From a bacterium (GTDB lineage: Bacteria > Patescibacteriota > Minisyncoccia > UBA6257 > Colwellbacteraceae), in assembly GCA_021839365.1 (NCBI GenBank), contig JAKCBB010000009.1:1-21957 (forward strand): a stretch of 21,957 bases of DNA, read 5' to 3'. The position numbers and the translations under genes were made by a program. Below the pieces are notes generated by a model that was given only the letters and a program-made list of their open reading frames with translations, had not been told where the DNA came from and searched no databases. Of the stretch, positions 1-6,249 are shown one piece after another. How positions within the stretch are numbered: the first letter of the stretch is position 1; every line of letters starts with the position of its first letter.

Positions 1-300
1 TTCCGATCTCGGTATCGCCGCGTTTATGGCGGGATCATAAGTTATCCCGCGGTTATTGATCGGATCGTAAAAATGATCCATTGAGCGCGGGATGTCGTCC
101 TCCCGTCTCGAGCCATCGATAAGGAAATTGGCGTCGTTCCTTGAAACTTTGTTATTTAACGAATTTTCGTTATAAACGCCTACCGCCTCCCGCGTAAGAT
201 ACGCGTGCGTGTCGTATCCGTAAGCCAGCGCTCTATTACCTAAAAGGAGAAACGAAAATAAAAATGCGGCTACAAAAATTACATGCTTTTTACTTTCCAT
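1..300 (-). CDS. Exported zinc-dependent phospholipase C / P1 nuclease-like protein (C-terminus beyond window)
   Basis: One hundred N-terminal codons are visible; the reading frame runs off the left edge. The start is the ATG at 300-298, the first ATG after an in-frame TAG. Residues 1-26 look like a Sec signal peptide: a basic MESKKH start, a hydrophobic core, and cleavage after A-L-A. The mature part begins with YGYDTHAYLTREAV, followed by GSRREDD and then DHFYDP. This order of an N-terminal His, an acidic ED motif and an xHFYD motif is what I know from the zinc-dependent phospholipase C/S1-P1 nuclease fold, where these residues bind the zinc cluster. The substrate (phospholipid or nucleic acid) cannot be told from the fragment. 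The start overlaps the end of the upstream gene by 22 nt and has no Shine-Dalgarno sequence, so translation is probably coupled. Confidence 0.7.
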   Translation of the reverse strand, partial: MESKKHVIFVAAFLFSFLLLGNRALAYGYDTHAYLTREAVGVYNENSLNNKVSRNDANFLIDGSRREDDIPRSMDHFYDPINNRGITYDPAINAAIPRSE

Positions 301-806
301 ATATACGCATATCTATTGAGCGACAAACATATAGAATATTCAGCCATACCATCTTTACCAACTACGTCAAACCAAGCATAATTTTCATCTGATGCTTGTG
401 GATCAAACTCCGCTTTATTTATTACTTCTAGCATCAACTCTTTCTTCCCGTCCTGTATCGCTTTTTTGAACCCGTCTTCAAGCTCTTTTTTCGGTTTCCC
501 GCTGTAATCGAACTCTAAAAACTTAACGGCCAGGTCGTTGTTGCCGCTCGCGACAGCGTCGGCAAACATCTTTAGCGTCTCTTCCGGAGTTTTCCCCCCG
601 TACGTATCCGCGCGCATCGCCGCCTCGTAATTATCCTGGTTTCTCATAATCTCCCTTACCGCTTCCTGCTGAGCGCGCGTTGCCCTCGCATCCGGACTCA
701 AATACCTTGACCACGTAAGAAATGCCAGAAAAGAGACAACCACCACTCCTCCCAAGATTGCGGAGTACTTTGCCCAAGCCGGCCAAAATTTGTAAGAAAT
801 GCGCAT
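279..806 (-). CDS. Membrane-anchored protein of unknown function
   Basis: This 175-residue protein has a short cytoplasmic N-terminus, one transmembrane helix at about residues 13-32, and an extracytoplasmic domain. After a helical stretch (residues 40-65) comes a GGKTPEETLKMFADAVASGN segment. That pattern recalls small secreted domains (DUF4878/NTF2-like) in which a helix precedes a curved sheet, but I do not recognise a named family and assign no function. There are no catalytic motifs, and the only cysteine, in SICLSL near the C-terminus, has no partner. The gene overlaps the phospholipase/nuclease-like gene by 22 nt, so the two products are probably made together and may act on the same side of the membrane. 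A possible promoter lies at 858-885 and a large palindrome just upstream of that. Confidence 0.65.
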   Translation of the reverse strand: MRISYKFWPAWAKYSAILGGVVVVSFLAFLTWSRYLSPDARATRAQQEAVREIMRNQDNYEAAMRADTYGGKTPEETLKMFADAVASGNNDLAVKFLEFDYSGKPKKELEDGFKKAIQDGKKELMLEVINKAEFDPQASDENYAWFDVVGKDGMAEYSICLSLNRYAYIWKVKSM

Positions 807-815
807 TCAAGAAAT

Positions 816-830
816 GCCCGCGAATCGGGC
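816..830 (-). other. Small GC hairpin in the leader of the 279-806 gene
   Basis: GCCCG (816-820) and CGGGC (826-830) form a perfect 5-bp stem with a 5-nt loop. It ends 10 nt upstream of the start codon at 806, where a ribosome binding site would normally lie, and no Shine-Dalgarno sequence is present. It could influence initiation, but a stem this short may be chance. Confidence 0.25.
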
Positions 831-857
831 GAATACAAAATAAGACTTTACACTTGT

Positions 858-885
858 ATTAAAGCTCTAATTAAAAATCTATCAA
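858..885 (-). promoter_or_regulatory. Possible sigma-70 promoter for the 806-to-1 gene pair
   Basis: Read on the minus strand, TTGATA (885-880) is followed after 16 nt by TTTAAT (863-858). Each box has about four or five matches to consensus. Transcription would start near 851, giving a leader of about 45 nt. The region is AT-rich, so a chance match is possible. Confidence 0.35.
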
Positions 886-901
886 GTCCGACTTATCCAC
901 T

Positions 902-943
902 TTTACTAAACAATTTCCACGATCGTGGAAATTGTTTAGTAAA
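902..943. repeat. 42-bp perfect palindrome
   Basis: Every base from 902 to 922 pairs with its partner from 943 back to 923, centred on the CGATCG at 920-925. It lies 30 nt past the stop of the PaaX-like regulator and 17 nt upstream of the possible -35 box for the 279-806 gene. Neither strand has a T-run directly after the symmetry, so it is not a standard intrinsic terminator, although an RNA hairpin could still end or protect the regulator's mRNA. A dimeric regulator operator or a cruciform-forming site is equally possible. The perfection is directly visible; the function is not known. Confidence 0.9.
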
Positions 944-972
944 TAAAAAAATAAGAAAAAATATAAAATATA

Positions 973-1530
973 TTATCCAAAAAGATCGGTGAATTTGTAT
1001 GCCACGGCAAACAATAAAGACAACCCGGTTATTGCTTCAATGACTTTTCTGCTTGTCTCGCTGTTAATTTTAATCACCTTAACGTAAGCGGAGAGCGAAA
1101 GATCGTGCAGTCTCTCGTAAAATTCTTTAGAGAGATTTCTGCCTCCTATCCAAACGCTTCGCTGAACCATCACAAAATTCAGAGACGACAACAAATTTCT
1201 CAGCCAATCTCTTTTCGAGCGCTGTTTTTCCGGAACATCAAAAACTACCAAACTAATTCCACTGCCCGCAAGGTATACGTCCGCGTCTTTAGCTTGTAAT
1301 CGAGGCAATTTTTCTTTCAAACGCCCTAATTTATCCAACCCGGATTTCGTAATCTCCCAACAAGATCCACGCCTGCCTTTTTCTTTGCTCTTCTTTAAAT
1401 ATCCCTGCCTTTTAAGTCTGTTTAAGGCGCTATATGTCGCCTGCTTATTGAATACACGCCCTCTAACCCAGGGCGGCATATTATTATATTTTTTCGCTTC
1501 AGCGAAAAACTCCAGAAGCGATCGTATCAT
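973..1530 (-). CDS. PaaX-like winged-helix regulator with Cas2-like domain
   Basis: The 185-residue protein begins at the ATG at 1530. The reading frame stays open to 1653, but those 41 extra codons lie inside the upstream flavoprotein gene and read as low-quality Arg-rich sequence, so I reject them. Residues 1-75 form a winged helix, with a recognition region near NKQATYSALNRLKRQGYL and a wing around KKSKEKGRRGSCWEITKSG. Residues 91-157 match the ferredoxin-like Cas2-type domain of PaaX-family proteins: LVVFDVPEKQRSKRDWLR followed by QRSVWIGG. The Asp of FDVP (D98) sits where Cas2 nucleases carry their metal-binding Asp. PaaX proteins are DNA-binding repressors, and nothing here suggests CRISPR adaptation: there is no array and no cas1. 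It follows the flavoprotein by 14 nt and is probably the last gene of that operon. It contains one cysteine, C57. Confidence 0.75.
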   Translation of the reverse strand: MIRSLLEFFAEAKKYNNMPPWVRGRVFNKQATYSALNRLKRQGYLKKSKEKGRRGSCWEITKSGLDKLGRLKEKLPRLQAKDADVYLAGSGISLVVFDVPEKQRSKRDWLRNLLSSLNFVMVQRSVWIGGRNLSKEFYERLHDLSLSAYVKVIKINSETSRKVIEAITGLSLLFAVAYKFTDLFG

Positions 1531-1544
1531 ATTCAATAAGGTGA

Positions 1545-2462
1545 TTAGCGCCCGTTCAAGTAGTTGTACAAATCGAGCAGGGCCTTGACCGAGTCTCCGG
1601 CGGAGATGTTGTTCTGCCGGAAAGGAAGGTCGGTAATATCTCCCGCCGCCCATATTCCCGGCGTGGATGTTCTTTGGTTTTTGGAATCTACGACCACATA
1701 TCCGTACTCGTTTAGATCAACCATGCCTTTTATGAAATCACTGTTCGGCGCGGAACCTATCTCAACGAAGATTCCTCCGACGAGAAGCTCTCTTACCGAA
1801 TTCGACGTTTTGTCCAGATATTTTATTCCGTCCACAAACGCATCTCCGGAAATCTCCTGGACCTCGGCGTTGAATATAATCTGCACCTTACCAGACGCCT
1901 TTATTTGATCCTGAGTTACCGGATCTCCTTTTAACTTATCCGAGCGTACCAGCAGATATACCTTCGTGGCGTAAGGGAGAAGATCGACAACCGCCTCGAG
2001 TGCGGAGTTTCCTCCGCCAGCCACGGCCATTTCTTTTCCGGCAAATAGCGGGGCGTCGCAGGTTGAGCAGTATGCCACTCCCTTGCCGTTAAACTTATCC
2101 TCACCGGGAACGCCGAGTTGTTTATGGTGGCTTCCGGAAACTATTAGGATTGTCTTTGTCTGATATTTCTTCCCCTTCCGGGTATTAACCTCGAATCCGC
2201 CATCTATCTTGGCCACGCTTAAGGCCAAATCGTCATCGCTTATCTCTATCTCCTTCTGCGCGCGCAGGTGCTCCTCCAAAGATTTTGATAAATCAAATCC
2301 CGAGATAGACTTCGTCCCTATCCAATTTTGTATCTCATCCGAAACCTTGGATTGTCCGCCGAACTCATCTGTGATGAGGAGGGTTTTCAGCTTTTTACGA
2401 TCCGCGTAAACGCCGGCGGCAACTCCGCCGGGGCCTCCGCCTATTATTATCAAATCATACAT
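1545..2462 (-). CDS. trxB-like: Thioredoxin reductase-like FAD flavoprotein
   Basis: The 305-residue protein has the low-molecular-weight thioredoxin reductase layout. It has an FAD-binding GGGPGG at 8-13, a redox-active C-S-T-C at 132-135 (usually CATC), a second dinucleotide-binding AGGGNSALEAV at 148-158, and the FAD-contacting AAGD at 272-275. The canonical NADPH-phosphate motif HRRxxxR after the second Rossmann strand is absent; the sequence there reads LVRSDKLKGDP, closer to AhpF-type or non-NADPH members. The cofactor may therefore be NADH or another donor. The gene begins 11 nt after the glutaredoxin stop. GGAGA sits immediately before the ATG, too close for a normal Shine-Dalgarno, so coupled translation is likely. 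It probably reduces a thioredoxin or the glutaredoxin encoded beside it. Confidence 0.9.
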   Translation of the reverse strand: MYDLIIIGGGPGGVAAGVYADRKKLKTLLITDEFGGQSKVSDEIQNWIGTKSISGFDLSKSLEEHLRAQKEIEISDDDLALSVAKIDGGFEVNTRKGKKYQTKTILIVSGSHHKQLGVPGEDKFNGKGVAYCSTCDAPLFAGKEMAVAGGGNSALEAVVDLLPYATKVYLLVRSDKLKGDPVTQDQIKASGKVQIIFNAEVQEISGDAFVDGIKYLDKTSNSVRELLVGGIFVEIGSAPNSDFIKGMVDLNEYGYVVVDSKNQRTSTPGIWAAGDITDLPFRQNNISAGDSVKALLDLYNYLNGR

Positions 2463-2473
2463 TCTCCGTTATA

Positions 2474-2716
2474 TCACTTTCCGCTGCCCGATTTTACGGC
2501 CTGTTCTATATAATCGCGATCGAAGCCGACCATAACGGTGCCGTCTATATCTATTACCGGCACCCCCATCTGATGAGATTTAGCCACCATTTCGTCGAGC
2601 TTGCTCCTGTCTTTCGTTACGTCGTACTCCTCATACTGCAGATCGTGGCTCTTGAAATATTCCTTGGCCATTTTGCAGTAAACGCACGTTGGCGTGGTAT
2701 AAATTTTTATTGTCAT
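2474..2716 (-). CDS. Glutaredoxin-like protein, YruB/NrdH type
   Basis: This 80-residue thioredoxin-fold protein has the dithiol site C11-V-Y-C14 (classic glutaredoxin is CPYC), the cis-proline loop GVPV, and a closing GFD motif. This combination is typical of the YruB/NrdH group, which is often reduced by a thioredoxin reductase rather than by glutathione. That fits the reductase-like gene that follows it directly. The start chosen is the ATG at 2716. An upstream ATG at 2755 would add 13 residues but lies inside the promoter, and the family normally begins just before the first beta strand (here MTIKIYTTPTC). No Shine-Dalgarno is visible, and the predicted transcript starts only a few nucleotides before this ATG. 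Confidence 0.9.
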   Translation of the reverse strand: MTIKIYTTPTCVYCKMAKEYFKSHDLQYEEYDVTKDRSKLDEMVAKSHQMGVPVIDIDGTVMVGFDRDYIEQAVKSGSGK

Positions 2717-2725
2717 GGCAATTAA

Positions 2726-2755
2726 ATTATATTTCTCGTAAATAATCAGTGTCAA
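2726..2755 (-). promoter_or_regulatory. Consensus sigma-70 promoter of the glutaredoxin operon
   Basis: On the minus strand a perfect TTGACA (2755-2750) and a perfect TATAAT (2731-2726) are separated by 18 nt. Initiation about seven bases after the -10 box would fall near 2718-2720, so the glutaredoxin ATG at 2716 has almost no leader. This is the strongest promoter in the window and should drive glutaredoxin, the flavoprotein and the PaaX-like regulator. Confidence 0.85.
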
Positions 2756-2779
2756 ACAATAAGTTTCGAAACCGGTTTC

Positions 2780-2980
2780 TTACGGCTTTTTCAATCTGAA
2801 TATCCCAGCTTTGAATAAAAACCAAACGCTTGCGACAACCACCACCGCGCCGGCCACGATAACGCTCCACGTCGAGTTCACTCCCAGAACGTTAATAAGC
2901 CACGGGGAAAGCACTATCCAGATTCCGGCCATCATGTTTAAGACTATCGCTGAAAAATGTGTTTTTTGAAGATTGTTCAT
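2780..2980 (-). CDS. SPW-type small membrane protein
   Basis: This 66-residue protein consists of two transmembrane helices (about residues 10-30 and 37-56) with a Ser-Pro-Trp motif (SPWL) at the end of the first. This matches the SPW repeat family (PF03779). Most family members have two repeats and about four helices, and this one carries a single unit. The family's function is unknown. The C-terminus is basic (FRLKKP) and probably cytoplasmic. The gene starts 19 nt after the terminator that closes the zinc-ribbon gene. A TAAAAT six bases before the ATG might act as a -10 box, but no -35 box was seen, so the promoter is uncertain. The glutaredoxin promoter follows 25 nt after its stop. Confidence 0.75.
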   Translation of the reverse strand: MNNLQKTHFSAIVLNMMAGIWIVLSPWLINVLGVNSTWSVIVAGAVVVVASVWFLFKAGIFRLKKP

Positions 2981-2999
2981 GAAATGATTTTAACTTAAT

Positions 3000-3028
3000 A
3001 AAGCCCCGCGCGACAGGCGCGGGGCTTT
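3000..3028 (-). terminator. Intrinsic terminator after the zinc-ribbon gene
   Basis: A 12-bp perfect GC-rich stem (3000-3011 with 3017-3028) encloses a GACAG loop. The minus-strand side ends in CTTTATT, and the plus-strand side in CTTTTC. It starts 11 nt past the stop of the zinc-ribbon gene and separates it from the SPW gene. Confidence 0.85.
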
Positions 3029-3038
3029 TCAAAAGAGT

Positions 3039-3215
3039 TTACCGTCTGAAATTGCGGCGTCTCTTCTGGTGACAATCGCGGCAAAGCAATTGATCAAGTC
3101 TGGCCGGATCAGGCTCGAAGGGAAGCGAATTTATCGCCGCTCCGCACTCCGCGCACTTCCAGTCTCCCTGGTACATCTTGCGCTCTCCGCGATCGCCGTT
3201 GTCGTTATAAGCCAT
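3039..3215 (-). CDS. Small zinc-ribbon protein (CxxC-x17-CxxC-like)
   Basis: A 58-residue basic protein runs from the ATG at 3215 to the TAA at 3039. After a polar N-terminus it has W-K-C21-A-E-C24, then PFEPDP, then L-L-C45-R-D-C48, and a basic tail HQKRRRNFRR. Two CxxC pairs separated by a PFEP-containing loop are characteristic of the small CxxC-x17-CxxC zinc-ribbon family common in Candidate Phyla Radiation bacteria. Here the spacing is 20 residues rather than 17. It probably binds one zinc ion, and the Arg-rich tail suggests nucleic acid contact, possibly with RNA or ribosomes. The function is unproven. No Shine-Dalgarno precedes the start, and a terminator follows directly. Confidence 0.85.
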   Translation of the reverse strand: MAYNDNGDRGERKMYQGDWKCAECGAAINSLPFEPDPARLDQLLCRDCHQKRRRNFRR

Positions 3216-3230
3216 TATGCTTTGTAGACT

Positions 3231-3262
3231 AGGCTACTAAACTTTTCGACACTTACTAGCCT
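3231..3262. repeat. Imperfect inverted repeat upstream of the zinc-ribbon gene
   Basis: AGGCTACTAA (3231-3240) pairs with TTACTAGCCT (3253-3262) with one mismatch around a 12-nt centre. It lies 16-47 nt upstream of the zinc-ribbon start, inside the leader expected from the possible promoter at 3327-3355. It may be an operator or a leader hairpin. Confidence 0.4.
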
Positions 3263-3325
3263 TCCAGGCAATGGCTTAACAAATCAATTAGGCTTAAGCT
3301 CCACCTCCCTTACTGCTATTGCGGA

Positions 3326-3331
3326 TATAAT
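3326..3331 (+). promoter_or_regulatory. Possible -10 box for the sugar-phosphate transferase operon
   Basis: A perfect TATAAT lies 75 nt upstream of the transferase ATG at 3407. No convincing -35 box stands 16-18 nt before it (the sequence is CT-rich), so activator dependence or chance is possible. It overlaps a minus-strand -10 candidate. Confidence 0.35.
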
Positions 3332-3355
3332 ATACCAAATCAGTCAAAAAGTCCA
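3327..3355 (-). promoter_or_regulatory. Possible promoter of the zinc-ribbon gene
   Basis: On the minus strand TGGACT (3355-3350) is followed after 17 nt by TATTAT (3332-3327), five of six matches in the -10 box. The start point would be near 3320, giving a leader of about 105 nt that includes the inverted repeat at 3231-3262. Confidence 0.4.
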
Positions 3356-3406
3356 TAGCTCCTCTCGGATTGGAAGCCGCCGCTCAAACCTGTTAATATA
3401 GCCTAT

Positions 3407-4729
3407 ATGCGCTCAGAGCATCGGGCTAAAGCCCTCTTTTTACTTATCATCGACGCCGCCGTCCTATATCTGTCCCTTCTGCTTATGCTGGCATTCAGAT
3501 ATCACGCCGACTTCCGCAATCCGATAGCCGAGCGGCACTTCGGCCCATTCTCGATTCTCTTTATATTCTGGCTTCTGGCTTTCTTCGTAGTCGGGCTTTA
3601 CGACCTAAGGCTTCTGCGTAATGGCATAAACCTGCTGAAAATGCTGGTCATCGGCATAGTGAGTGGAGTGGTGATATCCGTTATTTTCTTTTATCTTACT
3701 CCCCTCGCCGGCTTAACTCCAAAAACCAACCTCGCCGTCTTTATAATAATTTTTGCCGCCATAGAAATACCGCTTCGCCAGTTCGTAGTTTCGCGGATAG
3801 GCGTGAAAAACATGCAAACCGGAACGGTGATAGTAGCCGAGCCGCCGATGATTGAAAAAATATCCCGAGCGCTCGATGGAAATCCCCAACTCGGATATAA
3901 GGTGGAAAAAAGCTTCGGGAAAAACGAAAATCTCTCTGGCATCATAAGCGCCGTCGCTGAATGCAAGGCCGATCTCCTTGTCGTGCCAAGAGAGCTTCTC
4001 ACGAAATCCGAAGTCAGATCAAAATTATATTCTCTCCTTTCTAATGGCGTAACGGTTTACACGCTGACTGATTTCTGCGAACTGGTTTTCCAGTTTATTC
4101 CTTTAGAGGACATCGACGAAAGTTGGTTCATAGAGCGCTCTATCGGCGAGGGCCAGTTCTACGACCACATCAAAAGACTTTTCGAGGCAGTCGTTGCCGC
4201 CGTGATGGCCATAATTCTTCTGCCGATCGGATTGCTCATAGCGATGCTCATAGTTCTCTCCTCTCCGGGTCCGGCATTTTTCACGCAACCGCGCGTCGGA
4301 CGAGATTGGAAAAACTTCTCCATAATAAAATTCCGCACTATGCGCCATGGCTCGGACGGACCGGCTTGGACCGTTAATCGCGACACGAGGATAACCGGCT
4401 TCGGTAAAATCCTGCGACACGCTCATTTAGACGAACTTCCTCAGCTTATAAATATCATCAAGGGCGAAGTTTCTTTCGTCGGACCGCGGCCGGAGGGATT
4501 CGACCTTGCTTCTCTTTACGACAAGGAAGTCCCCTACTATCACATAAGGCAAAGGGTTCTCCCGGGAGTAACCGGGTGGGCGCAGATAAATTACAAGCCA
4601 AGTTCTTCAGTCGAAGATGCGGCGACGAAATTCGAATATGATCTTTACTATCTTAAAAACAGATCTCTGATACTTGATATGGCGATAGTGTTCCGGACGA
4701 TCAAAAACATTTTCACCACCCCGATTTAA
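3407..4729 (+). CDS. Polyprenyl-phosphate sugar-phosphate transferase (initiating enzyme)
   Basis: This 440-residue membrane protein should transfer a sugar-1-phosphate from a nucleotide sugar to undecaprenyl phosphate, the first step of repeat-unit assembly. The N-terminal third has four or five transmembrane helices (residues 8-130). Residues 135-235 form a CoA-binding-like domain. A further hydrophobic helix at about 262-285 precedes the catalytic bacterial sugar transferase domain (PF02397). Visible motifs are SSPGPAFFTQPRVGR (285-299), KFRTM (308-312), LDELPQ (341-346), VGPRPE (358-363) and PGVTGWAQIN (386-395), all near consensus. The architecture is that of WbaP/EpsE-type polyisoprenyl-phosphate hexose-1-phosphate transferases. 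Its stop and the next start overlap as TAATG, so the flippase is translationally coupled. No Shine-Dalgarno is visible before its own ATG. The sugar transferred is not predictable. Confidence 0.93.
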   Translation: MRSEHRAKALFLLIIDAAVLYLSLLLMLAFRYHADFRNPIAERHFGPFSILFIFWLLAFFVVGLYDLRLLRNGINLLKMLVIGIVSGVVISVIFFYLTPLAGLTPKTNLAVFIIIFAAIEIPLRQFVVSRIGVKNMQTGTVIVAEPPMIEKISRALDGNPQLGYKVEKSFGKNENLSGIISAVAECKADLLVVPRELLTKSEVRSKLYSLLSNGVTVYTLTDFCELVFQFIPLEDIDESWFIERSIGEGQFYDHIKRLFEAVVAAVMAIILLPIGLLIAMLIVLSSPGPAFFTQPRVGRDWKNFSIIKFRTMRHGSDGPAWTVNRDTRITGFGKILRHAHLDELPQLINIIKGEVSFVGPRPEGFDLASLYDKEVPYYHIRQRVLPGVTGWAQINYKPSSSVEDAATKFEYDLYYLKNRSLILDMAIVFRTIKNIFTTPI

Positions 4730-6195
4730 TGTTTAAAAAGCTTTCCGACCTGCTTTTCAAAAACCGTTCCGCCTCTCAGACTGTAGTAAAAAACACCATC
4801 TGGCTTTTGGTCGGGGAGGGAGCGCATTCTTTAAGATTTATCGTCGCTATAGTTGCGGCGAGACTTCTCGGAGCGGCCAGCTGGGGCATCTTCGCTTATA
4901 CCGTAACCTTGGCCGGTATGTTTACCGTCTTCGCCGACATAGGCATAGGCGGAGTTTTGAACCGCGAAGTGTCGCGCAACCCCGACGGACATGCCGCATA
5001 TCTTTCCACCTCTTTCTTCCTCAAGATCCTGCTCGTATTTTTAAGCGTCCTTGTTATATGGATTACGGCCCCGTTTCTGCTTAACATAGACGGCGCGCGA
5101 TCCTTTCTTCTTGTCATTTGCCTGCTTCTTGCTTCCGACAGCTTCCGCGAATTCAGTTTTTCCGTAATCCGCGCCAAGGAGAAAATGGAACAAGAGGCGG
5201 TTATAAAAACCGTAACCAATATAGGGATACTTTCCTTGGGAATCGGTCTATTAGTAATTTTCCGCACCCCCAAAGCATTGGCCTGGGCGTATGTCTTAGG
5301 CAGCGGCATGGGAGCGCTTACGGGAGCATGGTTCCTGCGCGGATACATAAAGACTATGCTTACGAATTTCTCCGGAAAACTGGTCTGGCCGATCTTCTCC
5401 TCAGCATGGCCGTTCGCGATGACGGCGCTCTTGGGCACCATTATAATAAACATGGATACGATTATCATCGGCCATTACCGCACCGCGGCCGAGATAGGTT
5501 TTTACGCCACCGCCCAGAGACCGATACAGCTTTTCTACACTCTCGCGTCATTGATAGCTTCCGCGGTATTCCCGATAATGGCGAAAACGGCCAAACGCGA
5601 CAACCCGAAATTCAGGCTCCTTTTTGAAAAAATCTCCTCCGCCGCTCTTTTAATCAGTCTGCCCATAACGATAGTGGGAGTGATACTGGGAAAGGATATT
5701 ATTCAAGTATTGTTCGGCAACCAGTATCTGCCGGCGGTCCTCGCCTTCCAGCTGTTAATGCTTACCACGGTTATCACCTCCCTCTCGAGCATCATGACCA
5801 ACGGGGTTTTCGCTTACGACAGACAAAAAATATTTACCTGGACGATAGCCGGCGGAGTCTTGACTAATCTCGTTCTCGATTTGCTGTTCATTCCCCGCTG
5901 GGGCATTGCCGGATCGGCGGTCGCGACGATAATCGCCCAGTTCGCCGTCATCGCCCCGCTTTATGTCACCATGAAAAAAACAAATTTTTTTCTGCTCTGG
6001 AGAAACGCCAAGAAAATAGTGCTCGCATCTTTCGCGGCCGGAGCCGCAGCCGTTTTTTTGAATCTGCTCTCTGTTAATTTCTTCGTTAATCTCTTAACTG
6101 ATGCAGCGGTCTACTTCTTCATGTTGTCTCTCCTTAAGGAACCTCTGGCTGAAGACATCGCGAGCATATTCGGGATAACAAAATCATCGTCTTGA
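4729..6195 (+). CDS. Wzx-type polysaccharide flippase (copy 1)
   Basis: This 488-residue integral membrane protein with about 12-14 helices belongs to the RfbX/Wzx branch of the MOP (MATE-like) exporters, which flip lipid-linked repeat units across the cytoplasmic membrane. The N-terminus has the typical QTVVKNTIWLLVGEG entry and ARLLGAASWGIFAYTVTLAG. Central segments include INMDTIIIGHYRTAAEIGFY and, later, FIPRWGIAGSAVATII, both characteristic of the family. The start codon overlaps the stop of the initiating transferase, so the two form a bicistronic unit closed by the AT-rich terminator after 6195. A second full-length homologue is encoded at 7365-8822 with the same N-terminal motif and a similar C-terminal LLKEPL stretch. 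Confidence 0.92.
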   Translation: MFKKLSDLLFKNRSASQTVVKNTIWLLVGEGAHSLRFIVAIVAARLLGAASWGIFAYTVTLAGMFTVFADIGIGGVLNREVSRNPDGHAAYLSTSFFLKILLVFLSVLVIWITAPFLLNIDGARSFLLVICLLLASDSFREFSFSVIRAKEKMEQEAVIKTVTNIGILSLGIGLLVIFRTPKALAWAYVLGSGMGALTGAWFLRGYIKTMLTNFSGKLVWPIFSSAWPFAMTALLGTIIINMDTIIIGHYRTAAEIGFYATAQRPIQLFYTLASLIASAVFPIMAKTAKRDNPKFRLLFEKISSAALLISLPITIVGVILGKDIIQVLFGNQYLPAVLAFQLLMLTTVITSLSSIMTNGVFAYDRQKIFTWTIAGGVLTNLVLDLLFIPRWGIAGSAVATIIAQFAVIAPLYVTMKKTNFFLLWRNAKKIVLASFAAGAAAVFLNLLSVNFFVNLLTDAAVYFFMLSLLKEPLAEDIASIFGITKSSS

Positions 6196-6213
6196 ATAAC
6201 AAACAAAAAATAT

Positions 6214-6245
6214 AAAATAACAAGTGCCGTTATTTTTTTATTTTT
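6214..6245 (+). terminator. Probable bidirectional AT-rich terminator
   Basis: AAAATAAC (6214-6221) pairs with GTTATTTT (6229-6236) around AAGTGCC, followed on the plus strand by a long T-run to 6245. On the minus strand T-rich sequence also follows (from the A-run at 6204-6210). It lies between the convergent flippase and glycosyltransferase genes, but the stem is weak. Confidence 0.55.
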
Positions 6246-6249
6246 GATT

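Noticed and set aside
902..943. Intrinsic terminator
   Set aside because: No T-run follows the symmetry on either strand; kept as a palindrome of unknown role.
973..1530. CRISPR adaptation gene cas2
   Set aside because: The Cas2-like domain is preceded by a winged helix as in PaaX proteins, and no repeats or other cas genes are present.
1531..1653. 41-codon N-terminal extension of the PaaX-like gene
   Set aside because: It lies inside the flavoprotein gene in another frame, reads as Arg-rich non-conserved sequence, and the winged helix begins just after the ATG at 1530.
2717..2755. 13-residue N-terminal extension of the glutaredoxin
   Set aside because: The extension overlaps the consensus promoter and the family begins at the first beta strand encoded from 2716.
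5118..5627. Plus-strand 169-codon reading frame inside flippase copy 1
   Set aside because: It is a frame shadow of a clear membrane protein gene, with no family resemblance.
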